Shown here: positions 7,309 through 16,500 of the stretch, one piece after another
Numbering within the stretch: position 1 is the first letter of the stretch
Layout: each line of letters starts with the position of its first letter
Assembly (NCBI GenBank): GCA_021808055.1
Contig: JAKBCH010000017.1
Location: 1 to 34,502 of the forward strand
DNA: 34,502 nt
From: Pseudomonadota bacterium
GTDB lineage: Bacteria > Pseudomonadota > Alphaproteobacteria > Acetobacterales > Acetobacteraceae
Direction: 5' to 3'
Translations under genes and position numbers: made by a program
Notes under the pieces: generated by a model
Told to the model about the DNA's origin: nothing
What the model saw: only the letters and a program-made list of their open reading frames with translations
The model's database searches: none

Positions 7309-9981
7309 TTACTTGTCGCGGAAATGCACTTCCTTGGCCTCAATGGCCGCCTGTGCTGCCGCCAGCCGCGCCACCGGCACCCGGTAAGGCGAGCAGGAAA
7401 CATAATCCAGCCCCACGCTATCGCAAAAGCTGATGGAAGCCGGATCACCGCCGTGCTCGCCGCAAATGCCGAGCTTCAGCCCTGGCTTCACCGCCCGCCC
7501 CCGCTCCGCCGCGATTTTCACCAGCCAGCCCACGCCCTCCACATCAATGGAAACGAACGGGTCCTTATGCAGAATATTTTGCTCAACATAAGTAGGCAGG
7601 AACTTGCCAGCATCGTCGCGCGAGAGGCCAAACACCGTTTGCGTCAAATCATTGGTGCCGAAGGAGAAGAAATCCGCCGCTTCGGCAATCTCCCCGGCAG
7701 CAATGGCGGCGCGCGGCAGCTCAATCATTGTGCCCACAGAATATTCGATGGTCTTGCCGGTTTCCGTGAACACCGCCTTCGCCATGCCGTCCACCTGGGC
7801 GCGGGTGATGTCCAGCTCCTTTTTGGTGCCAATCAGCGGGATCATAATCTCCGGCACCGGTGCCTTGGCGGTCTTGGAAACCTCAACCGCCGCCTCGAAA
7901 ATCGCCCGGGCCTGCATCTCATAAATTTCCGGATAGCTGATGCCAAGCCGACAACCGCGATGCCCGAGCATCGGGTTGGTTTCGGCAAGCTCCGCCGCGC
8001 GCGCGCGAATGGCGGTTTCGTCCATGCCCAGCGCAGCCGCCACCTCCTTCAACTCCGCCTCGCCATGCGGCAAAAACTCATGCAGCGGCGGGTCCAGCAG
8101 CCGGATGGTGACCGGCAGACCTTCCATGATCTTGAACAGCGAGACGAAATCCTGCCGCTGGAAAGGCAGCAGCTTGGCGAGTGCCGCGCGCCGCCCGGCC
8201 TCGTCCTTGGCCATAATCATCTGCCGCACCGCGCCAATCCGCTCGGCATCGAAGAACATGTGCTCCGTACGGCTAAGGCCGATGCCCTCCGCGCCGAATT
8301 TACGCGCGGTTTCGGCATCCAGCGGCGTTTCCGCGTTGGCGCGAATCTTCAACCGGCGCACCCCGTCCGCCCACTCCATCAAGGTGCCGAAATCGCCGGA
8401 AAGCTGCGGCTCGATCATCTTCACCATGCCGCTGAACACTTCGCCGGTGGAACCATCGATGGTGATAATATCCCCGGCCCGCAGCGTCATACCCCCGGCG
8501 GAAAGCATCTGCGCTTTGTAATCGACCAAGATGCCACCAGCCCCGGCCACACAAGGCCGGCCCATGCCCCGTGCCACCACGGCGGCGTGGCTGGTCATGC
8601 CGCCACGGGTCGTCAGAATCCCCTTCGCCGCGTGCATACCGTGAATATCCTCAGGGCTGGTCTCAATCCGCACCAGCACCACGGCCTCACCCTTCTGCGC
8701 GCGCATCTCCGCTTCATCAGCCGAAAACACCACAGCACCTGAAGCCGCCCCCGGCGAAGCGGGCAGACCCTTGGAGAATATTTTTTTCGCCGCTTTCGGG
8801 TCCAAGGTCGGGTGCAGCAACTGGTCCAGCGAGGCCGGGTTCACGCGCATCACGGCGGTATTGCGGTCAATCAGCCCTTCATTCGCCATCTCCACGGCAA
8901 TGCGGAGCGACGCTGCGGCGGAGCGTTTGCCTGAGCGCGTTTGCAGCATATAAAGCTTGTTCTGCTGCACCGTGAACTCAATGTCCTGCATATCCTTGTA
9001 GTTTTTTTCAAGGGTTTCGCGAACCTGATGCAGCTCCTTGTAAGCCTCCGGCAGCGCCTCTTCCATGGAAATTTCGCCGGGCTTCGCATAAGCCTTGGAA
9101 AGCGGGCGCGGGGTTCGGATGCCCGCCACCACATCCTCGCCCTGGGCATTCACCAGATACTCACCGTAAAATTCATCCAACCCCGTTGAAGGGTCGCGGG
9201 TAAAGCACACGCCTGTCGCGCAATCATTGCCCATATTGCCGAACACCATGGCCTGCACGTTCACCGCCGTGCCCCAATCCGCCGGAATATCATGCAAACG
9301 GCGATACACATTGGCGCGCGGGTTCATCCAGGAGCCGAACACGGCGCTGATCGCCCCCCAAAGTTGGTCCTGCGGCTCCTGCGGGAAGGGCTTGCCGAGT
9401 TCTTCGGCCACCATCTTCTTGTAACCCTCCACCACGTCGCGCCAATGCGCCGGGGTGAGGGCGGTGTCCTCAATCACATCTGCTTCCAGCTTGGCGTGCT
9501 CAATAATCTCTTCAAAACGGTGATGGTCCACACCCAGCACCACGGAGCCATACATCTGGATGAAGCGGCGATAGCTGTCCCACGCGAAACGCTCATCACC
9601 AGAAGCCGCAGCCAGGCCCTGCACGGTGGTGTCATTAAGGCCAAGATTCAGCACCGTATCCATCATGCCCGGCATGGAAACCCGCGCGCCGGAGCGCACG
9701 GAAACCAGCAGCGGCTTGTCCTTGTCGCCAAATTTGCGGTCCACGGCTTTTTCAATCCGGGCCAGCGCCGCATCCACCTGGACTTTCAACTCCGCAGGAT
9801 AATTGCGGTCATTTTCGTAATAGGCTGTGCAAACTTCAGTGGTAATGGTGAAGCCGGGCGGAACGGGCAAATCGATGCTTGCCATCTCGGCCAGATTGGC
9901 CCCCTTGCCGCCGAGTAAATTGCGGAGCGAGGCGTTTCCATCATTCACGCCAGCCCCGAAATTATACACCCATTTCGTCAT
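7309..9981 (-). CDS. ppdK: Pyruvate, phosphate dikinase
   Basis: An 890-residue cytosolic enzyme that reversibly converts pyruvate, ATP and phosphate to phosphoenolpyruvate, AMP and pyrophosphate. The N-terminal ATP-grasp domain shows NLLGGKGANLAEM and SVRSGARVSMPGMMDTV. The central phosphohistidine domain carries the catalytic His in GGMTSHAAVVARGMG. The C-terminal PEP-binding TIM barrel includes GTNDLTQTVFGLSRDD and the active-site Cys in LGICGEHGGDP. Length is standard for bacterial PPDK (870-900). The ATG at 9981 is preceded by AAGGGAG about 11 bases upstream. It begins 15 bases after the glyS stop, the glyQ-glyS-ppdK order seen in many alphaproteobacteria, so it is probably co-transcribed. 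The likely role is gluconeogenic PEP supply or pyrophosphate-dependent glycolysis; direction in vivo cannot be read from sequence. Confidence 0.98.
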   Translation of the reverse strand: MTKWVYNFGAGVNDGNASLRNLLGGKGANLAEMASIDLPVPPGFTITTEVCTAYYENDRNYPAELKVQVDAALARIEKAVDRKFGDKDKPLLVSVRSGARVSMPGMMDTVLNLGLNDTTVQGLAAASGDERFAWDSYRRFIQMYGSVVLGVDHHRFEEIIEHAKLEADVIEDTALTPAHWRDVVEGYKKMVAEELGKPFPQEPQDQLWGAISAVFGSWMNPRANVYRRLHDIPADWGTAVNVQAMVFGNMGNDCATGVCFTRDPSTGLDEFYGEYLVNAQGEDVVAGIRTPRPLSKAYAKPGEISMEEALPEAYKELHQVRETLEKNYKDMQDIEFTVQQNKLYMLQTRSGKRSAAASLRIAVEMANEGLIDRNTAVMRVNPASLDQLLHPTLDPKAAKKIFSKGLPASPGAASGAVVFSADEAEMRAQKGEAVVLVRIETSPEDIHGMHAAKGILTTRGGMTSHAAVVARGMGRPCVAGAGGILVDYKAQMLSAGGMTLRAGDIITIDGSTGEVFSGMVKMIEPQLSGDFGTLMEWADGVRRLKIRANAETPLDAETARKFGAEGIGLSRTEHMFFDAERIGAVRQMIMAKDEAGRRAALAKLLPFQRQDFVSLFKIMEGLPVTIRLLDPPLHEFLPHGEAELKEVAAALGMDETAIRARAAELAETNPMLGHRGCRLGISYPEIYEMQARAIFEAAVEVSKTAKAPVPEIMIPLIGTKKELDITRAQVDGMAKAVFTETGKTIEYSVGTMIELPRAAIAAGEIAEAADFFSFGTNDLTQTVFGLSRDDAGKFLPTYVEQNILHKDPFVSIDVEGVGWLVKIAAERGRAVKPGLKLGICGEHGGDPASISFCDSVGLDYVSCSPYRVPVARLAAAQAAIEAKEVHFRDK

Positions 9982-9996
9982 GACTTTTGCACTCCC

Positions 9997-12000
9997 TTAG
10001 CCTTCTATGCGTGAAAACTCCGCAACCTGGTTGACCGCGTGCGTAAAGCGCGCGAGCAATCGCAACCGATTCCGGCGCAATTCAAGAGATTCAGAATTTA
10101 CCGTCACTTTTTCGAAGAAAGCATCGATGAATTTGCGGAGGTCAGCGAGATACTTCATCGCCTCACCAAAGCGTTCGGCTTTAACTTCCGTCGAAACAAT
10201 AGGCATGAGAAAATCTAATGCCTGGGCGAAACCAAGCTCCTCCGCTTCTGCGCAAAGTTGCGTTTCAGGAAGCCCATCGTGCGGGCCGTCCTTGGCATTT
10301 TCGATCTTCAAAATATTCGCGGCTCGTTTGTAAGCCGCCAGAAGATTCTTGCCGTCTTCGGTCCCGAGCATAACCTCCAACGCCCTAACGCGCCACATCA
10401 GCCGCACCAGGTCGTCATCTTCGCCCGCCGCCAGCACGGCATCCAAAACGTCAAACCTCTTGCCCTCACCACGCAACTTCACCCGCAGCCGTTCGACGAT
10501 GAAGCCAAACAGCTCCTTATCACCATTGATCAGCGGCAGCAGATGCAAGCGCAGCCCATTCTCCAGAATAATCCGGATCACTCCAAGCGCCGCCCGGCGC
10601 AACGCAAACGGGTCGCCTGAGCCTGTCGGCTTTTCACCAACCGTGAAAAATTCCCGCAACGTGTCCAGCTTATCCGCCAGCGCCACCGCCACCGGCACAA
10701 CGCCAACCGGCACATCATCCGTGGGGCCTTTCGGCTGATAATGGCTGGAAATCGCCGCGCCGATCACCGGGCCCCGCCCGCGCGCGGCGTAATAGCCGCC
10801 CATGATGCCCTGCAGTTCAGGAAACTCACCCACCATGCCGGTTACGAGGTCAGCCTTGCACAGCAACCCCGCCGTCGCCGCCTGCCCGGCTTCCTCGGCC
10901 GAGCCTCCCAGAGCCGAGGCAATCTCCTCCGCCAAATCCGCAATCCGGTCTGCCCGCTGGCGCTGCGTGCCAATCTTCGCGTGAAATGTAATTTTCTCCA
11001 GCTTCGGCAACAGCGCATCCAACGGCGTCTTCAAATCCAGCGCCCAGAAATGCCGTGCATCGGAAAGCCGGGCGCGCAGCACACGCTCATTGCCCGCGAC
11101 AATCGCCGCCCCTGCATCATCCGCCGCCAGATTCGCCACGAAGGCGAAATACGGGGCTGGCTTGCCCGCCGCATCGCGCAAGGCGAAATATTTCTGATTG
11201 ATCTTCATGGAAAGCTCGCGCACCTCCGGCGGCAATTCCATAAATTCCGGGTCAATCCGCCCGATCAACGGCACCGGATATTCCACCAGCCCGGTCACCT
11301 CGTCCAGCAACGCCTCATCCGGCGCCACGGCAAGGCCCAGCTTCGCCGCCGCACCCGCAATGCCCTCGGCGATTCTGATCCGCCGCTCGCCCTGGTCCGC
11401 GATCACGCAATGCTCGCGCAATTTTTCTTCCCACACGGCGGCGGAGGACACCTCAAACGGCCCTTTCCCATGCACGCGGTGGCCCTCGGTGATGTTGCCG
11501 GCCGTCACCGGGCCAAGCGTGAACGGCACCACCTTGCCATCCAGCAGGCACACAATCCGGCGCAACGGACGCACCCAGGTGAATTCCCCGCCCGAGCCCC
11601 AACGCATGGATTTCGGCCAGGGGAGTTTCGCCAGCACCTCCGGCAACGCCGCCGCGATAAAAGCGGCCGCCGATTGCGCGGGCGTTTGCTTGTTCAGCAC
11701 CCAGAAATCGCCTTCCTGGAGCAAATCCTCTTTCGCGGCCCCATGCTTGCGCAGAAACCCTGCCAAAGCCTGCTCCGGCGCGCTGATGCGCGGGCCGCGT
11801 TCGGAAACCGAACTCGCCGCCATCTCGCCCGCCACATCTGCTCGCAGCGCAATCCGGCGCGGGCCATAAAACACCTGCTGCACGGCGATGCTCAGCGGCT
11901 TCAGCGCCAAAGCGCAAATGCCCTCAAGCTGGGCTGCCGCACCCGCCTGCATCCGCGCCGGAATTTCCTCGGAGAACAGTTCCAGAAAAAACTGAGCCAT
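9997..12000 (-). CDS. glyS: Glycyl-tRNA synthetase beta subunit
   Basis: A 667-residue subunit of the bacterial alpha2-beta2 glycyl-tRNA synthetase, which charges tRNA-Gly. The N-terminus FFLELFSEEIPARMQ is diagnostic, followed by GPRRIAL, RGPRI and, further on, FLRKHG and LPKSMRWG-type blocks. The middle contains an HD-like region near LCKADLVTGMVGEFPELQGIMGGYYA (split motif, residues about 390-415). The C-terminal anticodon-binding domain covers the last 100 residues. Length is close to the usual 690. The gene starts with an ATG that shares its A with the glyQ stop codon (TAATG), a tight translational coupling fitting for two subunits made in equal amounts. ppdK follows 15 bases downstream. 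Confidence 0.97.
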   Translation of the reverse strand: MAQFFLELFSEEIPARMQAGAAAQLEGICALALKPLSIAVQQVFYGPRRIALRADVAGEMAASSVSERGPRISAPEQALAGFLRKHGAAKEDLLQEGDFWVLNKQTPAQSAAAFIAAALPEVLAKLPWPKSMRWGSGGEFTWVRPLRRIVCLLDGKVVPFTLGPVTAGNITEGHRVHGKGPFEVSSAAVWEEKLREHCVIADQGERRIRIAEGIAGAAAKLGLAVAPDEALLDEVTGLVEYPVPLIGRIDPEFMELPPEVRELSMKINQKYFALRDAAGKPAPYFAFVANLAADDAGAAIVAGNERVLRARLSDARHFWALDLKTPLDALLPKLEKITFHAKIGTQRQRADRIADLAEEIASALGGSAEEAGQAATAGLLCKADLVTGMVGEFPELQGIMGGYYAARGRGPVIGAAISSHYQPKGPTDDVPVGVVPVAVALADKLDTLREFFTVGEKPTGSGDPFALRRAALGVIRIILENGLRLHLLPLINGDKELFGFIVERLRVKLRGEGKRFDVLDAVLAAGEDDDLVRLMWRVRALEVMLGTEDGKNLLAAYKRAANILKIENAKDGPHDGLPETQLCAEAEELGFAQALDFLMPIVSTEVKAERFGEAMKYLADLRKFIDAFFEKVTVNSESLELRRNRLRLLARFTHAVNQVAEFSRIEG

Positions 12001-12872
12001 TATTCCCCCGCCACCCAGGCTTCGGCGCAGGCTTTCGCCAAATTCCGCACCCGCGCGATGTAAGCGGCACGCTCCGCCACTGAAATCACGCCCCGCGCAT
12101 CCAGCAAATTGAACAAATGGCTGGCTTTAATGCACTGGTCATAGGCTGGCTGCGCGACCGCTGCCGCCACCAAAGCCTGGCATTCCGCCTCGGCATCCTC
12201 AAAATGCCGTGCCAGCATCTCGGTATTCGCCAGCTCGAAATTATGCTTCGAGTAATCGCGCTCCGCACGCAAAAACACGTCGCCATAGGAAACGCCCTGG
12301 CCGTTGAAATCCAAATCGTACACATTCTCAACGCCCTGCACATACATGGCCAGGCGCTCCAGCCCATAGGTGATCTCAGCCGAGGGCGAGACGCAGGCAA
12401 TGCCGCCCACCTGCTGGAAATAGGTGAACTGCGTCACCTCCATGCCGTCGCACCACACTTCCCAGCCCAGCCCCCAGGCGCCCAAGGTCGGGCTTTCCCA
12501 GTCATCCTCCACAAAACGTATGTCATGCATGCGGCGGTCGATGCCGATGGCGTCATAACTCTCCAGCAGCAAATCCTGAATGTTATCCGGGCTTGGCTTC
12601 AGCAGCGCCTGATACTGGTAGTAATGCTGCAACCGGTTCGGGTTTTCGCCATAGCGCCCGTCCGATGGCCGGCGGGAGGGCTGCACATAAGCCGCCTTCC
12701 AGGGCTTTGGCCCCAGCGCCCGCAAAGTAGTGGCAGGGTGGAACGTGCCAGCCCCCATTTCCACGTCATAAGGCTGCAATATCACGCAGCCCTGCTTGGC
12801 CCAGAAAGCGTGTAATGTCAGAATAATGTCCTGGAAGCTCTTTGGCTTGCCTTGGTTGCTATGGACTGTCAT
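12000..12872 (-). CDS. glyQ: Glycyl-tRNA synthetase alpha subunit
   Basis: A 290-residue class II aminoacyl-tRNA synthetase catalytic subunit. It opens with [18 protein letters not shown] and [19 protein letters not shown], and contains [19 protein letters not shown] (motif 2 region) and [13 protein letters not shown], all highly conserved in GlyQ. Length matches the family (about 300). The start is the ATG at 12872 (MTVHSNQGK), with AAAGG close upstream; the frame is open to 13067 but the extra N-terminus overlaps the divergent membrane-protein gene and is not family-like. The TAA stop overlaps the glyS ATG by one base. The 73-base gap to the divergent gene at 12946 must hold the operon's promoter. 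Confidence 0.97.
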   Translation of the reverse strand: MTVHSNQGKPKSFQDIILTLHAFWAKQGCVILQPYDVEMGAGTFHPATTLRALGPKPWKAAYVQPSRRPSDGRYGENPNRLQHYYQYQALLKPSPDNIQDLLLESYDAIGIDRRMHDIRFVEDDWESPTLGAWGLGWEVWCDGMEVTQFTYFQQVGGIACVSPSAEITYGLERLAMYVQGVENVYDLDFNGQGVSYGDVFLRAERDYSKHNFELANTEMLARHFEDAEAECQALVAAAVAQPAYDQCIKASHLFNLLDARGVISVAERAAYIARVRNLAKACAEAWVAGE

Positions 12873-12945
12873 GGACCTTTGGTGAAGCTGACGCGCCGCA
12901 GCAATACGGCCCCGCACCAGGAAGAGCAACCGAGAAGGACGGCAA

Positions 12946-13335
12946 ATGGGCATAACAGCACAGTGCAAACCGCAGGACTTCGCCGGGGTGGCGCTGGCGG
13001 CCCTGGTGGGCGGTGGGGCGTTCGCCTTCCGGCATTTAGCCATCGTGCCGCGCGCCACCGTGGGCATTTGCGCCGCATCCTCAGCCCCCGGCTGGTGTGT
13101 GCCGCGCGGGTGGGTGTTGAGCGGGCAATATTACGGCGTATTCGGCTGGGCCGCGCTGGCGGCGGGGGTGCTGGCGTTTGTCTGCGGCCAGCGCATAATC
13201 GCAGGGCTGGCCATCGGCCTCGGCATTGCCGCGGTAGTGAATTTCAACGGCACACAAGGCATCATCGGTGCGGCTCTGGGCCTGGTGGCGTGGCTCAGCC
13301 TGCTCACCCGGCGGCCTGGCTGCGGGCGTTTATAG
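12946..13335 (+). CDS. Small hypothetical membrane protein
   Basis: A 129-residue protein I do not recognise. About four hydrophobic segments are seen: residues 12-28, 66-82, 84-98 and 105-118, with a loop containing three cysteines ([10 protein letters not shown] and the preceding Cys-rich turn). AAGGA five bases before the ATG supports the start, and the protein looks coding (Gly/Ala-rich helices, hydrophilic ends) rather than a shadow. It is divergent from glyQ and its stop lies six bases inside the convergent accA gene. No function can be assigned. Confidence 0.65.
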   Translation: MGITAQCKPQDFAGVALAALVGGGAFAFRHLAIVPRATVGICAASSAPGWCVPRGWVLSGQYYGVFGWAALAAGVLAFVCGQRIIAGLAIGLGIAAVVNFNGTQGIIGAALGLVAWLSLLTRRPGCGRL

Positions 13336-14286
13336 CCCCAGCTTGCCCATCGCCAAGAACTTCTCCCGGCGCTTCATCTTTAGCGCCTCTGGCCTTTGGC
13401 CCAGCAGCGGCTCCAGCGCCTTTTCCACCGCATCGCCCAACGCCGCCAGGGCCGCCTCGGGGTCACGGTGGGCGCCGCCCATCGGCTCGGGCACAATCTC
13501 GTCAATCAGCCCCAATTTTTTCAAATCCTGCGCGGTAATGCGCATGGCTTCCGCCGCAACCGGGGCCTGGGCCGCGTCGCGCCACAAAATCGAGGCACAG
13601 CCCTCCGGCGAAATCACCGAATAAATCGCGTGCTCATACATCAGCACCGCATTGCCCGCGGCCAGCGCAATCGCCCCGCCGGAGCCGCCCTCGCCGATAA
13701 TGGTGGCCACCAACGGCACCGGCGCGTCCAAACACGCCTCAATCCCCCGCGCAATGGCCTCTGCCTGGCCTCTAGCCTCGGCTTCAATGCCAGGAAACGC
13801 GCCGGAGGTATCCACAAAGGTAAGAATCGGCAGGTTGAACCGTCCTGCTAGTTCCATCAGCCGCCGCGCCTTGCGGTAGCCCTCGGGCTTGGCCATGCCA
13901 AAATTATGCTTCAGGCGGGTTTCGGTGTCGGTGCCCTTTTCGGTGCCTATAACCATCACCGCCCGGCCCCTAAAGCGGCCCATGCCGCCCACAATGGCCG
14001 CATCATCAGCATAGGCGCGGTCCCCCGCCAGCGGGGTAAAATCCTCTATCAGCGCGGCAATAACGCCCAGCGCCTTCGGCCGCTCCGCATGGCGGGCCAC
14101 TTGGGTTTTCTGCCATGGGCTCAGCTTGGCGTAGATGGCTTTAAGCTGCGCATCAGCCTTGGCGGAAAGCCTGGCCACCTCCTCGGCGATGTTGATCTCG
14201 CCGGGGGCGGCGGTCATCTGCCGCAAATCCTCGATCTTGCTCTCAAGCTCAGCGACGGGCTTTTCGAATTCCAGGTATTGACGCAT
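13330..14286 (-). CDS. accA: Acetyl-CoA carboxylase, carboxyltransferase subunit alpha
   Basis: A 318-residue subunit of the carboxyltransferase that moves the carboxyl group from biotin to acetyl-CoA, forming malonyl-CoA for fatty acid synthesis. The N-terminus YLEFEKPVAELESKIEDLR is diagnostic. The crotonase-fold core shows PILTFVDTSGAFPGIEAE, GEGGSGGAIALA and YSVISPEGCASILWRDA, as in E. coli AccA (319 residues). I chose the ATG at 14286; an ATG at 14298 would add four residues, and no strong ribosome-binding site favours either. mscL lies 45 bases upstream on the same strand. AccD, the partner, is not in this window. The stop overlaps the end of the convergent small membrane gene by six bases. 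Confidence 0.97.
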   Translation of the reverse strand: MRQYLEFEKPVAELESKIEDLRQMTAAPGEINIAEEVARLSAKADAQLKAIYAKLSPWQKTQVARHAERPKALGVIAALIEDFTPLAGDRAYADDAAIVGGMGRFRGRAVMVIGTEKGTDTETRLKHNFGMAKPEGYRKARRLMELAGRFNLPILTFVDTSGAFPGIEAEARGQAEAIARGIEACLDAPVPLVATIIGEGGSGGAIALAAGNAVLMYEHAIYSVISPEGCASILWRDAAQAPVAAEAMRITAQDLKKLGLIDEIVPEPMGGAHRDPEAALAALGDAVEKALEPLLGQRPEALKMKRREKFLAMGKLGL

Positions 14287-14331
14287 GGACCGGGGCATTA
14301 GCACATATCACGCCAGAGGGAAGCCTAGCTT

Positions 14332-14796
14332 CTACACGGACGACTGTTCGGCTTTCAGCAGGTCACGGATCTCGGTCAGCAACGCCTCGGTTGGCGTTGG
14401 AGCAGCAGCGGCAGGCTTGGGTGTTTTATAAATTTTCTCAATCAACCGGACCATCCAGAAAATTGCCGCCGCGACAATGAGAAAATTGATGATGGCGTTG
14501 ATGAACAAGCCATAATTGATCGTTACGTCCCCGGCCTTCTGCGCATCCGCCAGCGTCAGCGCAGGCGTCCCGCGCAGGATGACGAAATGATTGGAAAAAT
14601 CCACGCCCCCGGTGATCAGGCCGATGATCGGGTTGATGATATCCTTCACCAACGAGCCGACAATGCCGGTGAACGCCGCGCCGATAACCACACCCACAGC
14701 CAGATCGACCACATTGCCGCGCATGATGAAGGCTTTGAAGTCGTCCACCCAACCCGGTTTCTTAAGCTGCACGGGAAATTTCGACGTATCAGACAT
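14332..14796 (-). CDS. mscL: Large-conductance mechanosensitive channel MscL
   Basis: A 154-residue inner-membrane channel that opens near lytic tension to release solutes. The opening [20 protein letters not shown] is the hallmark N-terminal amphipathic helix and glycine-lined TM1, followed by [22 protein letters not shown]2 is [19 protein letters not shown], and the C-terminal helix ends with [13 protein letters not shown]. Length is near the usual 136-150; the N-terminus is about 14 residues longer than in E. coli. GGAGGG upstream supports the ATG at 14796. The loop [25 protein letters not shown] is of the alphaproteobacterial type. It is 45 bases upstream of accA. A second, unrelated mechanosensitive channel gene is at 2896-5232. 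Confidence 0.97.
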   Translation of the reverse strand: MSDTSKFPVQLKKPGWVDDFKAFIMRGNVVDLAVGVVIGAAFTGIVGSLVKDIINPIIGLITGGVDFSNHFVILRGTPALTLADAQKAGDVTINYGLFINAIINFLIVAAAIFWMVRLIEKIYKTPKPAAAAPTPTEALLTEIRDLLKAEQSSV

Positions 14797-14961
14797 CACG
14801 GCCCTCCGCTTCGGTTTGCCGCAACATGTACGCTCCGCCCCTTGCTCCGCAACCTTTTTCCGGCGCGGCGTGGCATTTGCGTTTTAACCTGCTGAACATT
14901 TCGAAACTTGCGCGGCGCGGGCCGGGTCTGAAACAAGCATCACTCCAAGCAGGAGATAAGA

Positions 14962-15234
14962 ATGTTGAAAAAATGCCTGATGGTCGCCATGGCGTTAACC
15001 CTCGTGGGGTGCGGCCGCGGCACGGGGCGCACGTCCGGCACGGCGGCGGGGGGTGCGGCAACGGGCGCGCTCATCGGAATCGTCGGCGGGCCCATCGGCG
15101 TGGTGGTGGGGGCGGGCATCGGCGCCGGGGTCGGCGCGCTTACCGGGTCCAACACCACGCCCAAACAGGTTAATCTAGGCCAGGCACCCTGGGACAAGCA
15201 AGACGCCCCACAGGCTGCCCAGCCGCAAAATTAA
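14962..15234 (+). CDS. Small glycine-zipper lipoprotein
   Basis: A 90-residue predicted outer-envelope lipoprotein. The signal MLKKCLMVAMALTLVGC ends in the lipobox LVGC, giving lipidation at Cys17. The mature part is a glycine zipper (AAGGAATGALIGIVGG followed by GVVVGAGIGAGVGALTG), the kind found in SlyB/YMGG-like envelope proteins, with a polar Gln/Pro-rich tail. Function is unknown; such segments insert into or oligomerise at membranes. AGGAGA six bases upstream supports the start. Its stop codon shares the palindrome TTAA at 15231-15234 with the stop of the convergent ald gene. Confidence 0.8.
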   Translation: MLKKCLMVAMALTLVGCGRGTGRTSGTAAGGAATGALIGIVGGPIGVVVGAGIGAGVGALTGSNTTPKQVNLGQAPWDKQDAPQAAQPQN

Positions 15235-16349
15235 GCCGCCAGCGCCGTTTCCACCGGGCGCAGCGTCAGCCCCAAAGCTGCCGCCACGGCCGGGTGGGTA
15301 ATGGCTCCGCCCTGCACGTTCAAGCCATCGCGCAGATACTTGTCCTCGCGCAGTGCCTGCTGCCAGCCCTTATTGGCCAAAGCCAGGGTAAAGGGCAGGG
15401 TCGCGTTGTTCAGCGCGAAAGTGGAGGTGCGGGCCACGCCGCCCGGCATGTTCGCCACACAATAATGCGTCACGCCATCCACCACATAAACCGGCTCGGA
15501 ATGAGTGGTGGCGCGGGAGGTTTCGGTGCAGCCGCCCTGGTCAATCGCCACGTCCACAATCACTGATCCCGGGCGCATGGTCTTCAGCATCTCGCGTGTC
15601 ACCAGCTTGGGGGCCGCCGCACCTGGTATCAGCACGGTGCCGATCACGAGGTCAGACTGCGCCACCAGCTTGCCCACCGTGTCCTTGGTGGAGAAAGCGG
15701 TTTTCACCCGCGTGCCAAAGGTGGCGATAATCCGCCGCAGCACATCCGGCGAGCGGTCCACCACAGTCACATCCGCACCCAGCCCCACGGCCATCAGCGT
15801 GGCATTGGTGCCGGAAACGCCGCCACCCAGAATCACCACATTCGCAGGTGCCACACCCGCCACGCCGCCCAGCAACATGCCAGGGCCGCCATAGGCGTTT
15901 TCTAAATACTGCGCGCCCACCTGAACAGACATGCGCCCCGCCACCTCAGACATCGGCTGCAACAGCGGCAGCGTGCCGGCCGCGCTGGTCACGGTCTCAT
16001 ACGCAATGCAGGTCGCTCCCGAGGCGATCAGGTCCTTCGCCTGCTCCGGGTCCGGCGCCAGATGCAGATAGGTGAACAGCAACTGGTTGGCACGCAGCTT
16101 CTTGCGCTCCACGGCCAGCGGCTCCTTCACCTTCACGATCATATCGGCCTGGCCCCAAACCGCATCCGCATCCGGCGCAATCTTCGCACCCGCCTGCACA
16201 TAATCCTCATTCGTCAGGCCGATATTCTTGCCCGCATCATGCTGCACCAGCACCTCGTGGCCATGCGCCACCAGCTCGTGCACCACCCCCGGCACCATGC
16301 CAACGCGGTCTTCATGATCCTTGATCTCTTTAGGTACACCGATGCGCAT
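15231..16349 (-). CDS. ald: Alanine dehydrogenase
   Basis: A 372-residue NAD-dependent enzyme interconverting L-alanine with pyruvate and ammonia. The N-terminus MRIGVPKEIKDHEDRVGMVP is diagnostic; the catalytic Lys and His regions are seen in MIVKVKEPL and LFTYLHLAPD. The Rossmann motif is VVILGGGVSGTNATLMA near residue 170, and the C-terminal half includes DVAIDQGGCTETSRATTH and VANMPGGVARTSTFALNNAT. Length matches the family (about 371). I chose the ATG at 16349, preceded by GGGAGAG; upstream in-frame codons to 16415 belong to the control region. A divergent Lrp/AsnC regulator starts 151 bases away, the classic arrangement for alanine-induced ald expression. Confidence 0.97.
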   Translation of the reverse strand: MRIGVPKEIKDHEDRVGMVPGVVHELVAHGHEVLVQHDAGKNIGLTNEDYVQAGAKIAPDADAVWGQADMIVKVKEPLAVERKKLRANQLLFTYLHLAPDPEQAKDLIASGATCIAYETVTSAAGTLPLLQPMSEVAGRMSVQVGAQYLENAYGGPGMLLGGVAGVAPANVVILGGGVSGTNATLMAVGLGADVTVVDRSPDVLRRIIATFGTRVKTAFSTKDTVGKLVAQSDLVIGTVLIPGAAAPKLVTREMLKTMRPGSVIVDVAIDQGGCTETSRATTHSEPVYVVDGVTHYCVANMPGGVARTSTFALNNATLPFTLALANKGWQQALREDKYLRDGLNVQGGAITHPAVAAALGLTLRPVETALAA

Positions 16350-16451
16350 TTTTTCTCTCCCGAAAGGCCAGACGAACCTGGCCGAATTATCTGCGAACAA
16401 TAAGGCCAATCTCACGCCATTTTCCTCGTATTTTGGGGCTTGCAGAGGTTA

Positions 16452-16464
16452 TTATCGGTGATAA
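16452..16464. promoter_or_regulatory. Candidate Lrp/AsnC operator in the ald-regulator gap
   Basis: A perfect inverted repeat TTATC-GGT-GATAA lies in the 151-base divergent gap, 36 bases before the regulator start. GATAAA recurs at 16469-16474, and a related imperfect TTATC...ATAA site lies near 16387-16403, closer to ald. Multiple AT-rich, partly palindromic sites in such a gap fit Lrp-type binding. The regulator's binding itself is inferred. Confidence 0.5.
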
Positions 16465-16500
16465 ATTCGATAAATCAGAAATATGTGCGAATAAAGCTGC

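Noticed and set aside
7024..8742. 572-residue plus-strand open frame
   Set aside because: It lies antisense to ppdK, is rich in His, Arg, Pro and Gln, and has no recognisable domain. It is the usual long shadow frame in high-GC coding DNA.
10741..12063. 440-residue plus-strand open frame
   Set aside because: Antisense to glyS and the end of glyQ, with Arg/His/Gln-rich composition and no motif; shadow of a conserved gene.
14800..14961. Possible small gene in the divergent mscL-lipoprotein gap
   Set aside because: The open frames there are composed of arginine/proline-rich shadow sequence without ribosome-binding sites; the gap more likely holds two promoters.
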